From NCBI RefSeq assembly GCF_014202215.1, contig NZ_JACHGB010000004.1, forward strand, positions 223,255 to 287,254: a stretch of 64,000 nt of DNA, in the 5' to 3' direction. Below the pieces are notes generated by a model. The model worked only from the letters and a program-made list of their open reading frames with translations, did not search any database and was not told the DNA's origin. Below are positions 18,774 through 26,408 of the stretch, piece by piece. The position numbers and the translations under genes were made by a program. Numbering within the stretch: the first letter of the stretch is position 1; each line of letters begins with the position of its first letter. This DNA comes from Quisquiliibacterium transsilvanicum (GTDB lineage Bacteria; Pseudomonadota; Gammaproteobacteria; Burkholderiales; Burkholderiaceae_E).

Positions 18774-19829
18774 TCAGAAGGTGTAGCCGATCGTGGCCTC
18801 GCGGCCCTCGATCCGGTCGATCAGCCTGGCCAGCGGCGTCAGCGCGGTGTAACGGGACGCGGTGCGCACCACATAGGCCAGCACCCGCGGCAGGTCGGCC
18901 AGGTAGCGGTCCTTGCCGTCGCGATGCCACAGCCGGGCGAAGATGCCGAGCACCTTCAGGTGGCGCTGCAGGCCCATCCATTCGAAGTCGCGGTAGAACT
19001 CGCCGAAGTCGGCGGCCACCGGCAGCGAGGCCTTGCGCGCGCGCTCCCAGTGCCGGATCGCCCAGTCGATCTCGCGCTCCTCGGGCCAGCTCAGATAGGC
19101 GTCGCGCAGCAGCGAGGCCAGGTCGTAGGTGACCGGGCCGTAGACCGCGTCCTGAAAGTCGAGCACGCCCGGGCCGGTGCTGTCGTCGAGCCGCATCAGG
19201 TTGCGGCTGTGGTAGTCGCGGTGGACGAACACCCGCGGCTGGGCGAGGCTGCTGGCGAGCAGCAGCTCGAAGGTGCGCTGCAGCGCGTTGCGGTCGTCGT
19301 CGGTGAGCTGGGCCTGCTTGTGGCGGGCCAGGTACCAGTCGGGGTAGAGCGTCAGTTCCCGCAGCAGCAGTTCGCGGTCGTAGTCGGGCAGCGCCGATGG
19401 CCGGCTTGCCGCCTGCAGCGACACCAGCGCGCGGCTCGCGTCCGCATGCAGGGCGTCGGCGTTGGTTTCGTCGATGACGTCCAGGTAGGTCTCGTTGCCG
19501 AAGTCGGTCAGCAGCAGGAAGCCCGCGTCGAGATTGGCCTCGAGCACCTCCGGCACCCGCACGCCGGCCTCCCCGAACAGCCGCGCCACCGCGACGAATG
19601 GGCGGCAATCCTCCATCGGAGGCGGCGCGTCCATCGCGATCAGCGAGTGGTGGGACGGGTGACCGGAGTCGATCCGGAAATAACGCCGGAAGCTCGCGTC
19701 GTTCGACGCGGGACGGATCGAACCGGTCGACAGCGCCCATTCCGGCGACAATGCGGCCAGCCAGCCAAGCAGCTGTTCCAGCCTGGCGTCGGCGCCTGGG
19801 GCTGCGGGGGAGACGGTCATCGTGGTCAT
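18774..19829 (-). CDS. amgK: Anomeric MurNAc/GlcNAc kinase AmgK
   Basis: This 351-residue aminoglycoside-phosphotransferase-fold kinase has the nucleotide-binding N-lobe with SNDASFRRYFRI, the catalytic loop VFVHRDYHSRNLMRLD and the metal motif GVLDFQDAVYGPVTYDL. AmgK phosphorylates MurNAc at the anomeric position in the recycling route studied in pseudomonads; MurU acts next. ATG 19829 is chosen, with ATG 19820 an alternative. The gene diverges from lptD across a 76-bp spacer, so the two promoters lie back to back. Confidence 0.9.
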   Translation of the reverse strand: MTTMTVSPAAPGADARLEQLLGWLAALSPEWALSTGSIRPASNDASFRRYFRIDSGHPSHHSLIAMDAPPPMEDCRPFVAVARLFGEAGVRVPEVLEANLDAGFLLLTDFGNETYLDVIDETNADALHADASRALVSLQAASRPSALPDYDRELLLRELTLYPDWYLARHKQAQLTDDDRNALQRTFELLLASSLAQPRVFVHRDYHSRNLMRLDDSTGPGVLDFQDAVYGPVTYDLASLLRDAYLSWPEEREIDWAIRHWERARKASLPVAADFGEFYRDFEWMGLQRHLKVLGIFARLWHRDGKDRYLADLPRVLAYVVRTASRYTALTPLARLIDRIEGREATIGYTF

Positions 19830-19884
19830 GCTCGGACGGAAGGGATCGGGGATCGCGGGCATCGGGGCCGGACGGACGGGTTCG

Positions 19885-19890
19885 TATAAT
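19885..19890 (+). promoter_or_regulatory. Probable -10 element of the lptD promoter
   Basis: A perfect TATAAT lies 16 bp upstream of the lptD ATG, in the 76-bp spacer between divergent amgK and lptD. No good -35 hexamer is seen 16-18 bp upstream, so activation or another promoter class is possible. Confidence 0.55.
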
Positions 19891-19905
19891 AGAAGATCAA
19901 ACGCG

Positions 19906-22176
19906 ATGGCTTCCTTTCCCTTCCGGTATTCCGCACTGCTGACGCTTGCCTGGTGCGCCTCGGCGCAGGCCGCTGGCGAGCAGGGCATGGCGCTTCGGCT
20001 CGAGACGCAGCTCAACGAGGCCGGCGCCGCGCAGAGCGAAGGCCGGCCGGTCTACGGCCGGGCTGATTCGCTCAGTGGCCGGCCCGGGCGCGATTTCACC
20101 CTCGAGGGCGACGCTGAACTGCGACGTGCCGGAACCGTGGTGCGCGGCAATCGCATCACCTGGTACCCCGAGGACGAGGAGGTGCTGGCGGTGGGCGCGG
20201 TGCGCGTGGTGCGCCAGGGAAGCGTGATCACCGGCCCCGAGCTTCGGCTCAAGCTCGACAGCACCGAGGGTTTCTTCACCTCGCCGAGCTACGAGCTGCC
20301 GCTTTACAACGGCCGCGGCCAAGCCGAGCGCATCGATTTCCTCGGCCCGGACCGCATCGGCCTGCGCAACGCCACCTACACCACCTGCCGGCCCGAGGAC
20401 CCTGACTGGGTTCTCAGCGCTGAAGAAATGGTGATCGACACCGAGGAAGAATCGGGCAAGGGACGCTGGGCCGGGCTCAGCGTGGGCGGGCGCAAGGTGC
20501 TGTCGGCGCCCTGGTTCGCCTTCCCGCTCGGCGACCGGCGCCGCAGCGGCTTCCTGACCCCGGGCTTCGCGATGACCTCGCGCACCGGCCCGGAGTTTGT
20601 CGTCCCCTACTACTGGAACATCGCGCCGAACCGCGACCTCACCTTGCACCCCAGGGTGATGGTGCGCCGCGGGCTGCAACTGGGTGGCCAGTACCGCTAC
20701 CTGGAGCACAACTACCAGGGCGATCTCAAGGTCGAGTACACGCCGGACGATTCGCTCACCGGCAACAGCCGCTACCTGTACAGCTACCAGCACTCCTTCG
20801 CCGATCTCGCCGGCTGGGGCGGCTGGGTCGACCTGCGCGGCGTCTCCGACGACAACTACTTCGTCGACTATTCGCGCTCGATCCTCTCGAGCTCGGAGCG
20901 GGTGCTGCCGCGCGACGTGGTCGCGACGCGGCGCATGGGCGATTGGACCCTGCTGGCGCGCGCGACCCGCTACCAGAGCATTCTGGACGCCCGGCGCGCG
21001 CCGCCCTACGAGCGGGTGCCGCAGTTCAACGCGACCTGGGCCAAGCGCGACGTCGCCGGCTTCGACGTGGACGCGATGTTCGACGCGACCTGGTTCCAGC
21101 GCCCGCTGCAGGGCTCGCCGGAAGGCCTGCGGATGGTCGCCTTCCCGCAGGTGAGCTACCCGATCGTGCGCCCGGGCTGGTTCGTCGTGCCCAAGCTGGG
21201 CTTGCACATGTCGAGCTACCGTCTCGACGGCGGGTCTCCGCTCACCGAGACCTCGCTGCACCGTTCGGTGCCGGTCTTTTCGCTCGATGCCGGCCTCGTC
21301 TTCGAGCGGCCGACCAGTTTCTTCGGCCGCGATCTCACCCAGACGCTGGAGCCGCGCGTGTTCTATGCGCGCGCGCCCTACCGCGACCAGTCCGCCTTCC
21401 CGGTGTTCGACACCGGCGTCGCCGATTTCGGCTTTCCGCAGCTGTTCTCCGAGAACAGCTTCGTCGGTCACGACCGGATCGCCGACGCCAACCAGCTCAC
21501 CACCGCGGTCGTCTCGCGCCTGATCGAGCCGGCCACCGGGGCCGAATCGCTCAGGTTCGCCTTCGGCCAGCGGATGTACTTCTCCGACCAGCGCGTGTCG
21601 ATCCCCGGCGTGGCGGCGCGCAACGACAAGCGCTCCGACCTGCTGTTCGCGGCCACTGCCGGACTGGGCCGTGGCATGAGCGTGGACGCCGGTCTCCAGT
21701 ACAGCGTGCGCGACTCCGAGGTGCCGCGCTTGAACCTGCTCTGGCGCTACCTGCCGGGCGACGGCAGGATCCTCAACGCGGGCGTGCGCTACCTGCGCGA
21801 TGAGCTCGGCCAGATCGACACCTCCTGGCGCTGGCCGGTGGCGCCGCGCTGGACGGTGATGGGCCGGGTCAACTACTCCTGGCTCAAGCAGCGCGTCGAC
21901 CCCGCATCGGGCCTGCTGGTCGATGCCAAGCCGGGGATCATCGAGGGCGTGCTCGGCTTCGAGTACCTGGTCGACTGCTGGACGCTGAGGTTCGTCACCC
22001 AGCGCTTCGTCACCGCAGAGGGACGCAACACCTCGGCCTTCTTCCTGCAGTTCGAACTGGCCGGGCTCGCCAGGCTGGGCTCGGACCCGTTTGATATATT
22101 GCGCCGGAACATCCCCGGCTACCGGCTGCCGAACGACCGTCCGGCCCTGCCCTCCCGCTTCTTCGGATACGAATGA
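19906..22176 (+). CDS. lptD: LPS-assembly outer-membrane protein LptD
   Basis: This 756-residue outer-membrane protein inserts lipopolysaccharide into the outer leaflet with LptE. It has a signal peptide ending ASAQA, an N-terminal OstA/LptA-like beta-jellyroll (about residues 30-170: GRADSLSGRPGRDFTLEGDAEL, GNRITWYPEDEEV) and the LptD C-terminal barrel (about 200-756; SRTGPEFVVPYYWNIAPNRDLTLHPRVM, YLEHNYQGDLKVEYTPDD). Cysteines occur in the N-terminal domain and near the C-terminus (TTCRPEDPDW, LVDCWTLRF), consistent with family disulfides. It overlaps surA by 4 bp. Confidence 0.97.
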   Translation: MASFPFRYSALLTLAWCASAQAAGEQGMALRLETQLNEAGAAQSEGRPVYGRADSLSGRPGRDFTLEGDAELRRAGTVVRGNRITWYPEDEEVLAVGAVRVVRQGSVITGPELRLKLDSTEGFFTSPSYELPLYNGRGQAERIDFLGPDRIGLRNATYTTCRPEDPDWVLSAEEMVIDTEEESGKGRWAGLSVGGRKVLSAPWFAFPLGDRRRSGFLTPGFAMTSRTGPEFVVPYYWNIAPNRDLTLHPRVMVRRGLQLGGQYRYLEHNYQGDLKVEYTPDDSLTGNSRYLYSYQHSFADLAGWGGWVDLRGVSDDNYFVDYSRSILSSSERVLPRDVVATRRMGDWTLLARATRYQSILDARRAPPYERVPQFNATWAKRDVAGFDVDAMFDATWFQRPLQGSPEGLRMVAFPQVSYPIVRPGWFVVPKLGLHMSSYRLDGGSPLTETSLHRSVPVFSLDAGLVFERPTSFFGRDLTQTLEPRVFYARAPYRDQSAFPVFDTGVADFGFPQLFSENSFVGHDRIADANQLTTAVVSRLIEPATGAESLRFAFGQRMYFSDQRVSIPGVAARNDKRSDLLFAATAGLGRGMSVDAGLQYSVRDSEVPRLNLLWRYLPGDGRILNAGVRYLRDELGQIDTSWRWPVAPRWTVMGRVNYSWLKQRVDPASGLLVDAKPGIIEGVLGFEYLVDCWTLRFVTQRFVTAEGRNTSAFFLQFELAGLARLGSDPFDILRRNIPGYRLPNDRPALPSRFFGYE

Positions 22177-23486
22177 ACCTTTCCCTTCGACCGGTCGTGT
22201 TCCTCGCCTGCCTGTTCTGGGCGGCGCTGGCGGGTGCCCAGTCGGGCGCCGCGCCGCGCCCGCTCGACCGGGTGGTTGCGGTCGTCAACAGCGACGTGGT
22301 CACGGCCAGCGAACTCGCTTCCCGGGTCCGCAGCGTGGAGCGCCAGCTGCGCCGGCAGCGCATCCAGGCGCCGCCGGCCGACGTGCTCGAGAAGCAGGTT
22401 CTGGAGCGCCTGGTGATGGACCGGGCGCTGGCGCAGATGGCCCGCGAGCAGGGGCTTCGCGTCGACGACGCGCAGCTCGAGCGCGCGGTTGCGGGCATCG
22501 CCACCGAAAACGGCCTGAGCGCGGCGCAGCTGCGGGCCCAGATCGAGGCCGACGGGGTCAGCTTCCTGCGGTTCAGGGAGGACCTGCGCGACGAACTGCT
22601 GGTCGCACGGCTGCGCGAGCGTGAGGTCGACGCGCGGATCCAGATCAGCGAGGCGGACATCGATGCCTTCCTCGCCGAGCAGCGTGACGTCAGCGGCGCG
22701 CAGCCCGAATACGAACTCGCCCAGGTGCTGCTACGCGTGCCAGAGGGCGCCTCGGCAGAGGACATCGAGCGCCAGCGGCTGCGCGGCGAGGAGGTCATCC
22801 GGCAGGCGCGCGCGGGCGGGGATTTCGCGCGGCTCGCCGCGGCATTCTCCGACGCCCCCGATGCGATGAGCGGCGGCGCACTCGGGACGCGCACCGCCGA
22901 CCGTCTCCCCGAGATTTTCGCCAAGGCGGCCGGGTCGATGCAGCCCGGCGAGGTCTCCGCGCTGCTGCGCAGCCCCAACGGCTTCCACGTGCTGAAGCTG
23001 ATCGCCAGGCGCGACGCCGGGGCGGCGAAGCTCGAAGGCGGCCCGGTCACGCAGACGCGGGCCAGGCACATCCTGATCCGTCCGTCCGAGCTGGTCTCCG
23101 AGCCGGAGGTGCTGCGCCGCCTTGCCGAGATCCGCAGCCGCCTGCAGGCGGGCGGCGCCGAATTCGCCGAGCTGGCGCGCCAGTATTCGGTGGACGGAAG
23201 CGCCGGCCGGGGTGGCGATCTCGGCTGGATCTATCCTGGCGACACCGTGCCGGATTTCGAGCGGGCGATGAACGCGCTGCAGCCCGGCCAGCTCAGCGAG
23301 CCGGTGCGCACCGAGTTCGGCTACCACCTGATCGAGGTGCTCGAACGCCGCACCGACGCCGCCTCGCCCGAGCGGGTGCGGGCGCTGGCACGGCAGGCGC
23401 TGCGCGAACGGCGCATCGAGGAGACGCTGCAGGACTGGCTGCGCCAGGTGCGCGACCGCACCTACGTCGAATACCGCGATCGCTGA
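22173..23486 (+). CDS. surA: Periplasmic chaperone/peptidyl-prolyl isomerase SurA
   Basis: This 437-residue protein has a signal peptide (FLACLFWAALAGAQS), a SurA N-terminal chaperone domain (about 30-170, LDRVVAVVNSDVVTASEL), and two parvulin PpiC domains (about 180-280, GGALGTRTADRLPEIFAKA; and 290-395, RARHILIRPSELV, GRGGDLGWIYPGDTVPDF). It folds outer-membrane barrels including LptD, whose gene overlaps its start by 4 bp (ATGA). In many proteobacteria pdxA follows; here rsmA follows directly after 7 bp. Confidence 0.97.
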   Translation: MNLSLRPVVFLACLFWAALAGAQSGAAPRPLDRVVAVVNSDVVTASELASRVRSVERQLRRQRIQAPPADVLEKQVLERLVMDRALAQMAREQGLRVDDAQLERAVAGIATENGLSAAQLRAQIEADGVSFLRFREDLRDELLVARLREREVDARIQISEADIDAFLAEQRDVSGAQPEYELAQVLLRVPEGASAEDIERQRLRGEEVIRQARAGGDFARLAAAFSDAPDAMSGGALGTRTADRLPEIFAKAAGSMQPGEVSALLRSPNGFHVLKLIARRDAGAAKLEGGPVTQTRARHILIRPSELVSEPEVLRRLAEIRSRLQAGGAEFAELARQYSVDGSAGRGGDLGWIYPGDTVPDFERAMNALQPGQLSEPVRTEFGYHLIEVLERRTDAASPERVRALARQALRERRIEETLQDWLRQVRDRTYVEYRDR

Positions 23487-23493
23487 CCGCTCC

Positions 23494-24279
23494 GTGGCTC
23501 ACGTCGCGCGCAAGCGGTTCGGCCAGCATTTCCTGTGCGATCGCTCGGTGATCGAGGCGATTGCGTCCGCGATCGACCCGAAGCCAGGCGAGCTGCTGGT
23601 CGAGATCGGGCCGGGGCTGGCGGCGCTGACGGACGCGCTGCTCCGGCGCGTGCCGACGCTGACCGCGATCGAGATCGATCGCGATCTCGCCGCCCGTCTG
23701 CGCAGGCGCTACGGCGACCGGCTCGAGCTGATCGAGGCCGACGTGCTGGCGGTGGACCTGCGGGCGCTTGCGGCGCAGCGGCGGATGCGCCTGGTCGGCA
23801 ACCTTCCCTACAACATCTCCAGCCCCTTGCTGGTGCGGCTGCTCGACTTCCGCGACTGCGTGGCGGACCAGCACTTCATGCTGCAGAAGGAAGTCGTCGA
23901 CCGGATCGTCTCCGCCCACGGCTGTGCCGCCTACGGCCGGCTGGGGGTGCTGCTGCAGGCCTACTACGAGGTTGAGGCGCTCTTCGACGTGCCACCCGAG
24001 GCCTTCGACCCGCCGCCGCGCGTCGATTCGGCGGTGGTTCGGATGCTGCCCAGGCAGCAGCCGCCGGAACTGGAGCCGCCCGTGCTCTCGGAACTTCTGG
24101 CGGCGGCGTTCGGAAAGCGGCGCAAGATGCTGCGGGGCACGCTGCTGCCCTGGCTGGCGGCGCGCGGCGTGGACGCGCAGACGCTGATCGAGCCCACCGC
24201 GCGCGCGGAGGACGTCCCGGTGGAGGTCTACGTGGAACTGGCCTCGCGGCTGCGCAGCCAGCGCCTCGCGCGCTCGTAG
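23494..24279 (+). CDS. rsmA: 16S rRNA dimethyladenosine transferase RsmA (KsgA)
   Basis: This 261-residue SAM-dependent methyltransferase dimethylates two adjacent adenines at the 3' end of 16S rRNA. Motifs: KRFGQHFLCD, the SAM-binding EIGPGLAALTDALL, EIDRDLA, and the catalytic VGNLPYNISSPLL (NLPY). The start is GTG 23494, seven bases after the surA stop. Its last 52 bp overlap the convergent ygjP gene (24228-24279), so the two messages are antisense to each other there. Confidence 0.97.
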   Translation: MAHVARKRFGQHFLCDRSVIEAIASAIDPKPGELLVEIGPGLAALTDALLRRVPTLTAIEIDRDLAARLRRRYGDRLELIEADVLAVDLRALAAQRRMRLVGNLPYNISSPLLVRLLDFRDCVADQHFMLQKEVVDRIVSAHGCAAYGRLGVLLQAYYEVEALFDVPPEAFDPPPRVDSAVVRMLPRQQPPELEPPVLSELLAAAFGKRRKMLRGTLLPWLAARGVDAQTLIEPTARAEDVPVEVYVELASRLRSQRLARS

Positions 24280-25040
24280 TCCGGGTAGAGTTCCCCGACG
24301 GCGCGCCAGAATCGCGGACCGTGGTTCATCTCGCGCAGGTGCGCGAGCTCATGGCAGATCACGTAGTCGACGATGTGCGGCGGGAAGTGCACCAGCCGCC
24401 AGTTGAGCCTGATCGAACCGTTGGCGCTGCAACTGCCCCAGCGGGTCCGCGCGGACGACAGCGCCCAGCTCCGCGGAGCGATGCCGAAGCCGGCCTCGTA
24501 GTGCGCCAGGCGCAGCGCGAACAGCGTCCGCGCCTCGGATTTCAGCCAGCCCTGCGCGCGCTCGCGGACCTCCTCGGTCGGCGCCTCCGCAGACAGCGCG
24601 ATGCGCAGCTCGCGCCCTTCGCGCCGCGGCGGCGCCCGCCGGCCGTGGTCTACGCGGATGAGAAGGTCTTCACCCAGGTAAGGTAGCGACCCGCCATGCT
24701 CCCAGCGGACTGCCCGGCGCTCGGCGTGCGCCGCCCGCTCCCGCCATTCATCGAGCTTGCGCAGGAGCCAATCGGCGCGTTCGCCGAGTGCCGCGTCGAT
24801 GCGGGCCTCCGGTACGTTGCGCGGCGCGGTCACGGTGAGTCCGCGCCGATCGATGGTGAAGCCGATGGTGCGGCGATCGGAGCGGCACAGCTGGTATTCG
24901 ACGAAGATGCCGTCGAGCCGCATCAGGCGGTGGCCGGCGCGCTGCACCATCGGGGCGGCGGGAGGCGCGCCGACCAGCGGCAGCGACAGCTGGCGCGCCG
25001 CATCCGCGAGCCTGTTCGCGAGCTTGCCGAGGCGCTTCAT
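24228..25040 (-). CDS. ygjP: YgjP-like zinc metallopeptidase (DUF45/M48-type)
   Basis: This 270-residue protein has a C-terminal zinc-protease domain with the gluzincin-like motif CHELAHLREMNHGPRFW: HExxH-type ligands, then His about five residues on. It also has the preceding WALSSARTRWGSCSANGSIRLNWRLVHFP conserved in the YgjP/WLM group. The physiological substrate is not known. The start overlaps the plsC stop by 4 bp (ATGA). The 3' end overlaps rsmA on the other strand by 52 bp. It is the last gene of the long minus-strand operon. Confidence 0.9.
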   Translation of the reverse strand: MKRLGKLANRLADAARQLSLPLVGAPPAAPMVQRAGHRLMRLDGIFVEYQLCRSDRRTIGFTIDRRGLTVTAPRNVPEARIDAALGERADWLLRKLDEWRERAAHAERRAVRWEHGGSLPYLGEDLLIRVDHGRRAPPRREGRELRIALSAEAPTEEVRERAQGWLKSEARTLFALRLAHYEAGFGIAPRSWALSSARTRWGSCSANGSIRLNWRLVHFPPHIVDYVICHELAHLREMNHGPRFWRAVGELYPDYERARRWLRSREASST

Positions 25041-25828
25041 GCGAGTCGGTCCGGGCCGCGGCCGCCGGGCGCCGGTGCGGCCGCATACGCATGCGGGCTG
25101 ATGCGGCGCATCTCGGCCTCGATCCAGTCCTCGACCTCGCGGTTGAGCTGCTCCGGCGACCTCCCCTCCGGCGCGATCGGCGGCCCGATCGAGACGGTGA
25201 TCAGGCCCGGGCGCTTGAGGAAGGCCTTGCGTGGCCAGCACTCGCCGGAATTCACCGCCACCGGGATCACCAGCGCCCCGGTGCGGACGGCGAACCGGGG
25301 CCCGCCGGTCTTGTAGCGCCCCTGGCCGCCGACGCGCGTGCGGGTGCCCTCCGGGAACATGATCAGCCAGCGGCCCTCGGCGAGCTTGCGCGCGCCCTGG
25401 CGGACCACCTGCTCGAAGGCGTCGATGCCACGACTGCGGTCGATGTGGATCATGTCGAGCAGCCAGATTCCCCAGCCGAAGAACGGAATGAACAGGAGCT
25501 CCCGCTTGAACACGTAGCAGAGCTCGCGCGGCATGTAGGTCGGGTAGAACAGCGTCTCCCAGCTCGACTGGTGCTTGGAGAGGACGATGGCGGGGGCGTC
25601 GGGGAGGTTCTCCGCGCCGATCACCTGGTGACGGATGCCCAGGATCGTCCGGGCGCCCCAGATCACCATGCGCGGCCAGCGAATCGTGAACCGGTAGCGG
25701 GCATGCAGCGGCAGCGGCGCGCACAGCAGGCAGCCGATCGCCACCGGGATCACGGTGCTCAGCTGGAAGACCAGGAAGGCGACCGAGCGCAGCGCGAGCA
25801 CCGCGGAGGAGGGGGTGTTGCGGGTCAT
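25037..25828 (-). CDS. plsC: 1-acyl-sn-glycerol-3-phosphate acyltransferase PlsC
   Basis: This 263-residue membrane-associated acyltransferase makes phosphatidic acid. It has a hydrophobic N-terminus (VAFLVFQLSTVIPVAIGCLL), motif I KHQSSWETLF, motif II around GWGIWLLDMIHIDR and motif III MFPEGTRTR. Motif I reads HX4E instead of the usual HX4D; Glu occurs in some family members and should still be functional. It is preceded by gmhB (46 bp) and coupled to ygjP by a 4-bp overlap. Confidence 0.93.
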   Translation of the reverse strand: MTRNTPSSAVLALRSVAFLVFQLSTVIPVAIGCLLCAPLPLHARYRFTIRWPRMVIWGARTILGIRHQVIGAENLPDAPAIVLSKHQSSWETLFYPTYMPRELCYVFKRELLFIPFFGWGIWLLDMIHIDRSRGIDAFEQVVRQGARKLAEGRWLIMFPEGTRTRVGGQGRYKTGGPRFAVRTGALVIPVAVNSGECWPRKAFLKRPGLITVSIGPPIAPEGRSPEQLNREVEDWIEAEMRRISPHAYAAAPAPGGRGPDRLA

Positions 25829-25874
25829 TGACGTCGGCAGGGCTGGCGCCAGCCGCGCCGGCGGTTGCAGCGGC

Positions 25875-26408
25875 TCACGGCGCGAGTTCGGCGGCCACCG
25901 CCGCGAGGTCGACGCGAACCAGGGTTTCGGGGGGCAGGCCGCCCTTGCGCATGGTGTCCCGGCCCTTGCCGGTCAGCACCAGCACCGGCCGGCATCCGAC
26001 CGCAGCTGCGGCTTCCAGGTCGCGCTGCGAGTCGCCGACCATCGTCACCTTGCGCGCCTCGGCGCCGTACCTGCGCAGGATCTCCTCGAGCATTCCCGGC
26101 TTCGGCTTGCGGCAACCGCACTGGTCGTCGGCCGCGTGCGGACAGAAGAACACCGATTCGATGCGTCCGCCGGCGGCCGCGGCCGCCTGGTGCATCTTCG
26201 CGTGGATCGCAGCCAGGGTGGCGAGGTCGAACAGGCCCCGCGCCACCCCCGACTGGTTGGTGGCGACCGCCACGCGGTAGCCGGCCTTGGTCAGGCGCGC
26301 GATCGCCTCCAGGCTGCCCTCGAGCGGGCGCCACTCCTCGGGCGACTTGATGTAGGCGTCGCTGTCGTGGTTGATGACCCCGTCGCGGTCGAGGATGATC
26401 AGCTTCAC
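25875..26408 (-). CDS. gmhB: D-glycero-beta-D-manno-heptose-1,7-bisphosphate 7-phosphatase GmhB
   Basis: This 177-residue HAD-family phosphatase works in LPS inner-core heptose synthesis. It has HAD motif I ILDRDGVIN, motif II VATNQSGVARG, the GmhB zinc loop FFCPHAADDQCGCRKPKPGM (Cys/His ligands), and motif IV VGDSQRDLEAA. The start overlaps the glyS stop by 4 bp. The order glyS-gmhB-plsC is typical of betaproteobacteria. Confidence 0.95.
   Translation of the reverse strand: MKLIILDRDGVINHDSDAYIKSPEEWRPLEGSLEAIARLTKAGYRVAVATNQSGVARGLFDLATLAAIHAKMHQAAAAAGGRIESVFFCPHAADDQCGCRKPKPGMLEEILRRYGAEARKVTMVGDSQRDLEAAAAVGCRPVLVLTGKGRDTMRKGGLPPETLVRVDLAAVAAELAP

Noticed and set aside
24900-25724. N-terminal extension of the YgjP-like protein through plsC
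   Set aside because: The upstream part of that open frame lies inside plsC in another frame and has no homology; ATG 25040 gives the proper start and a 4-bp overlap.
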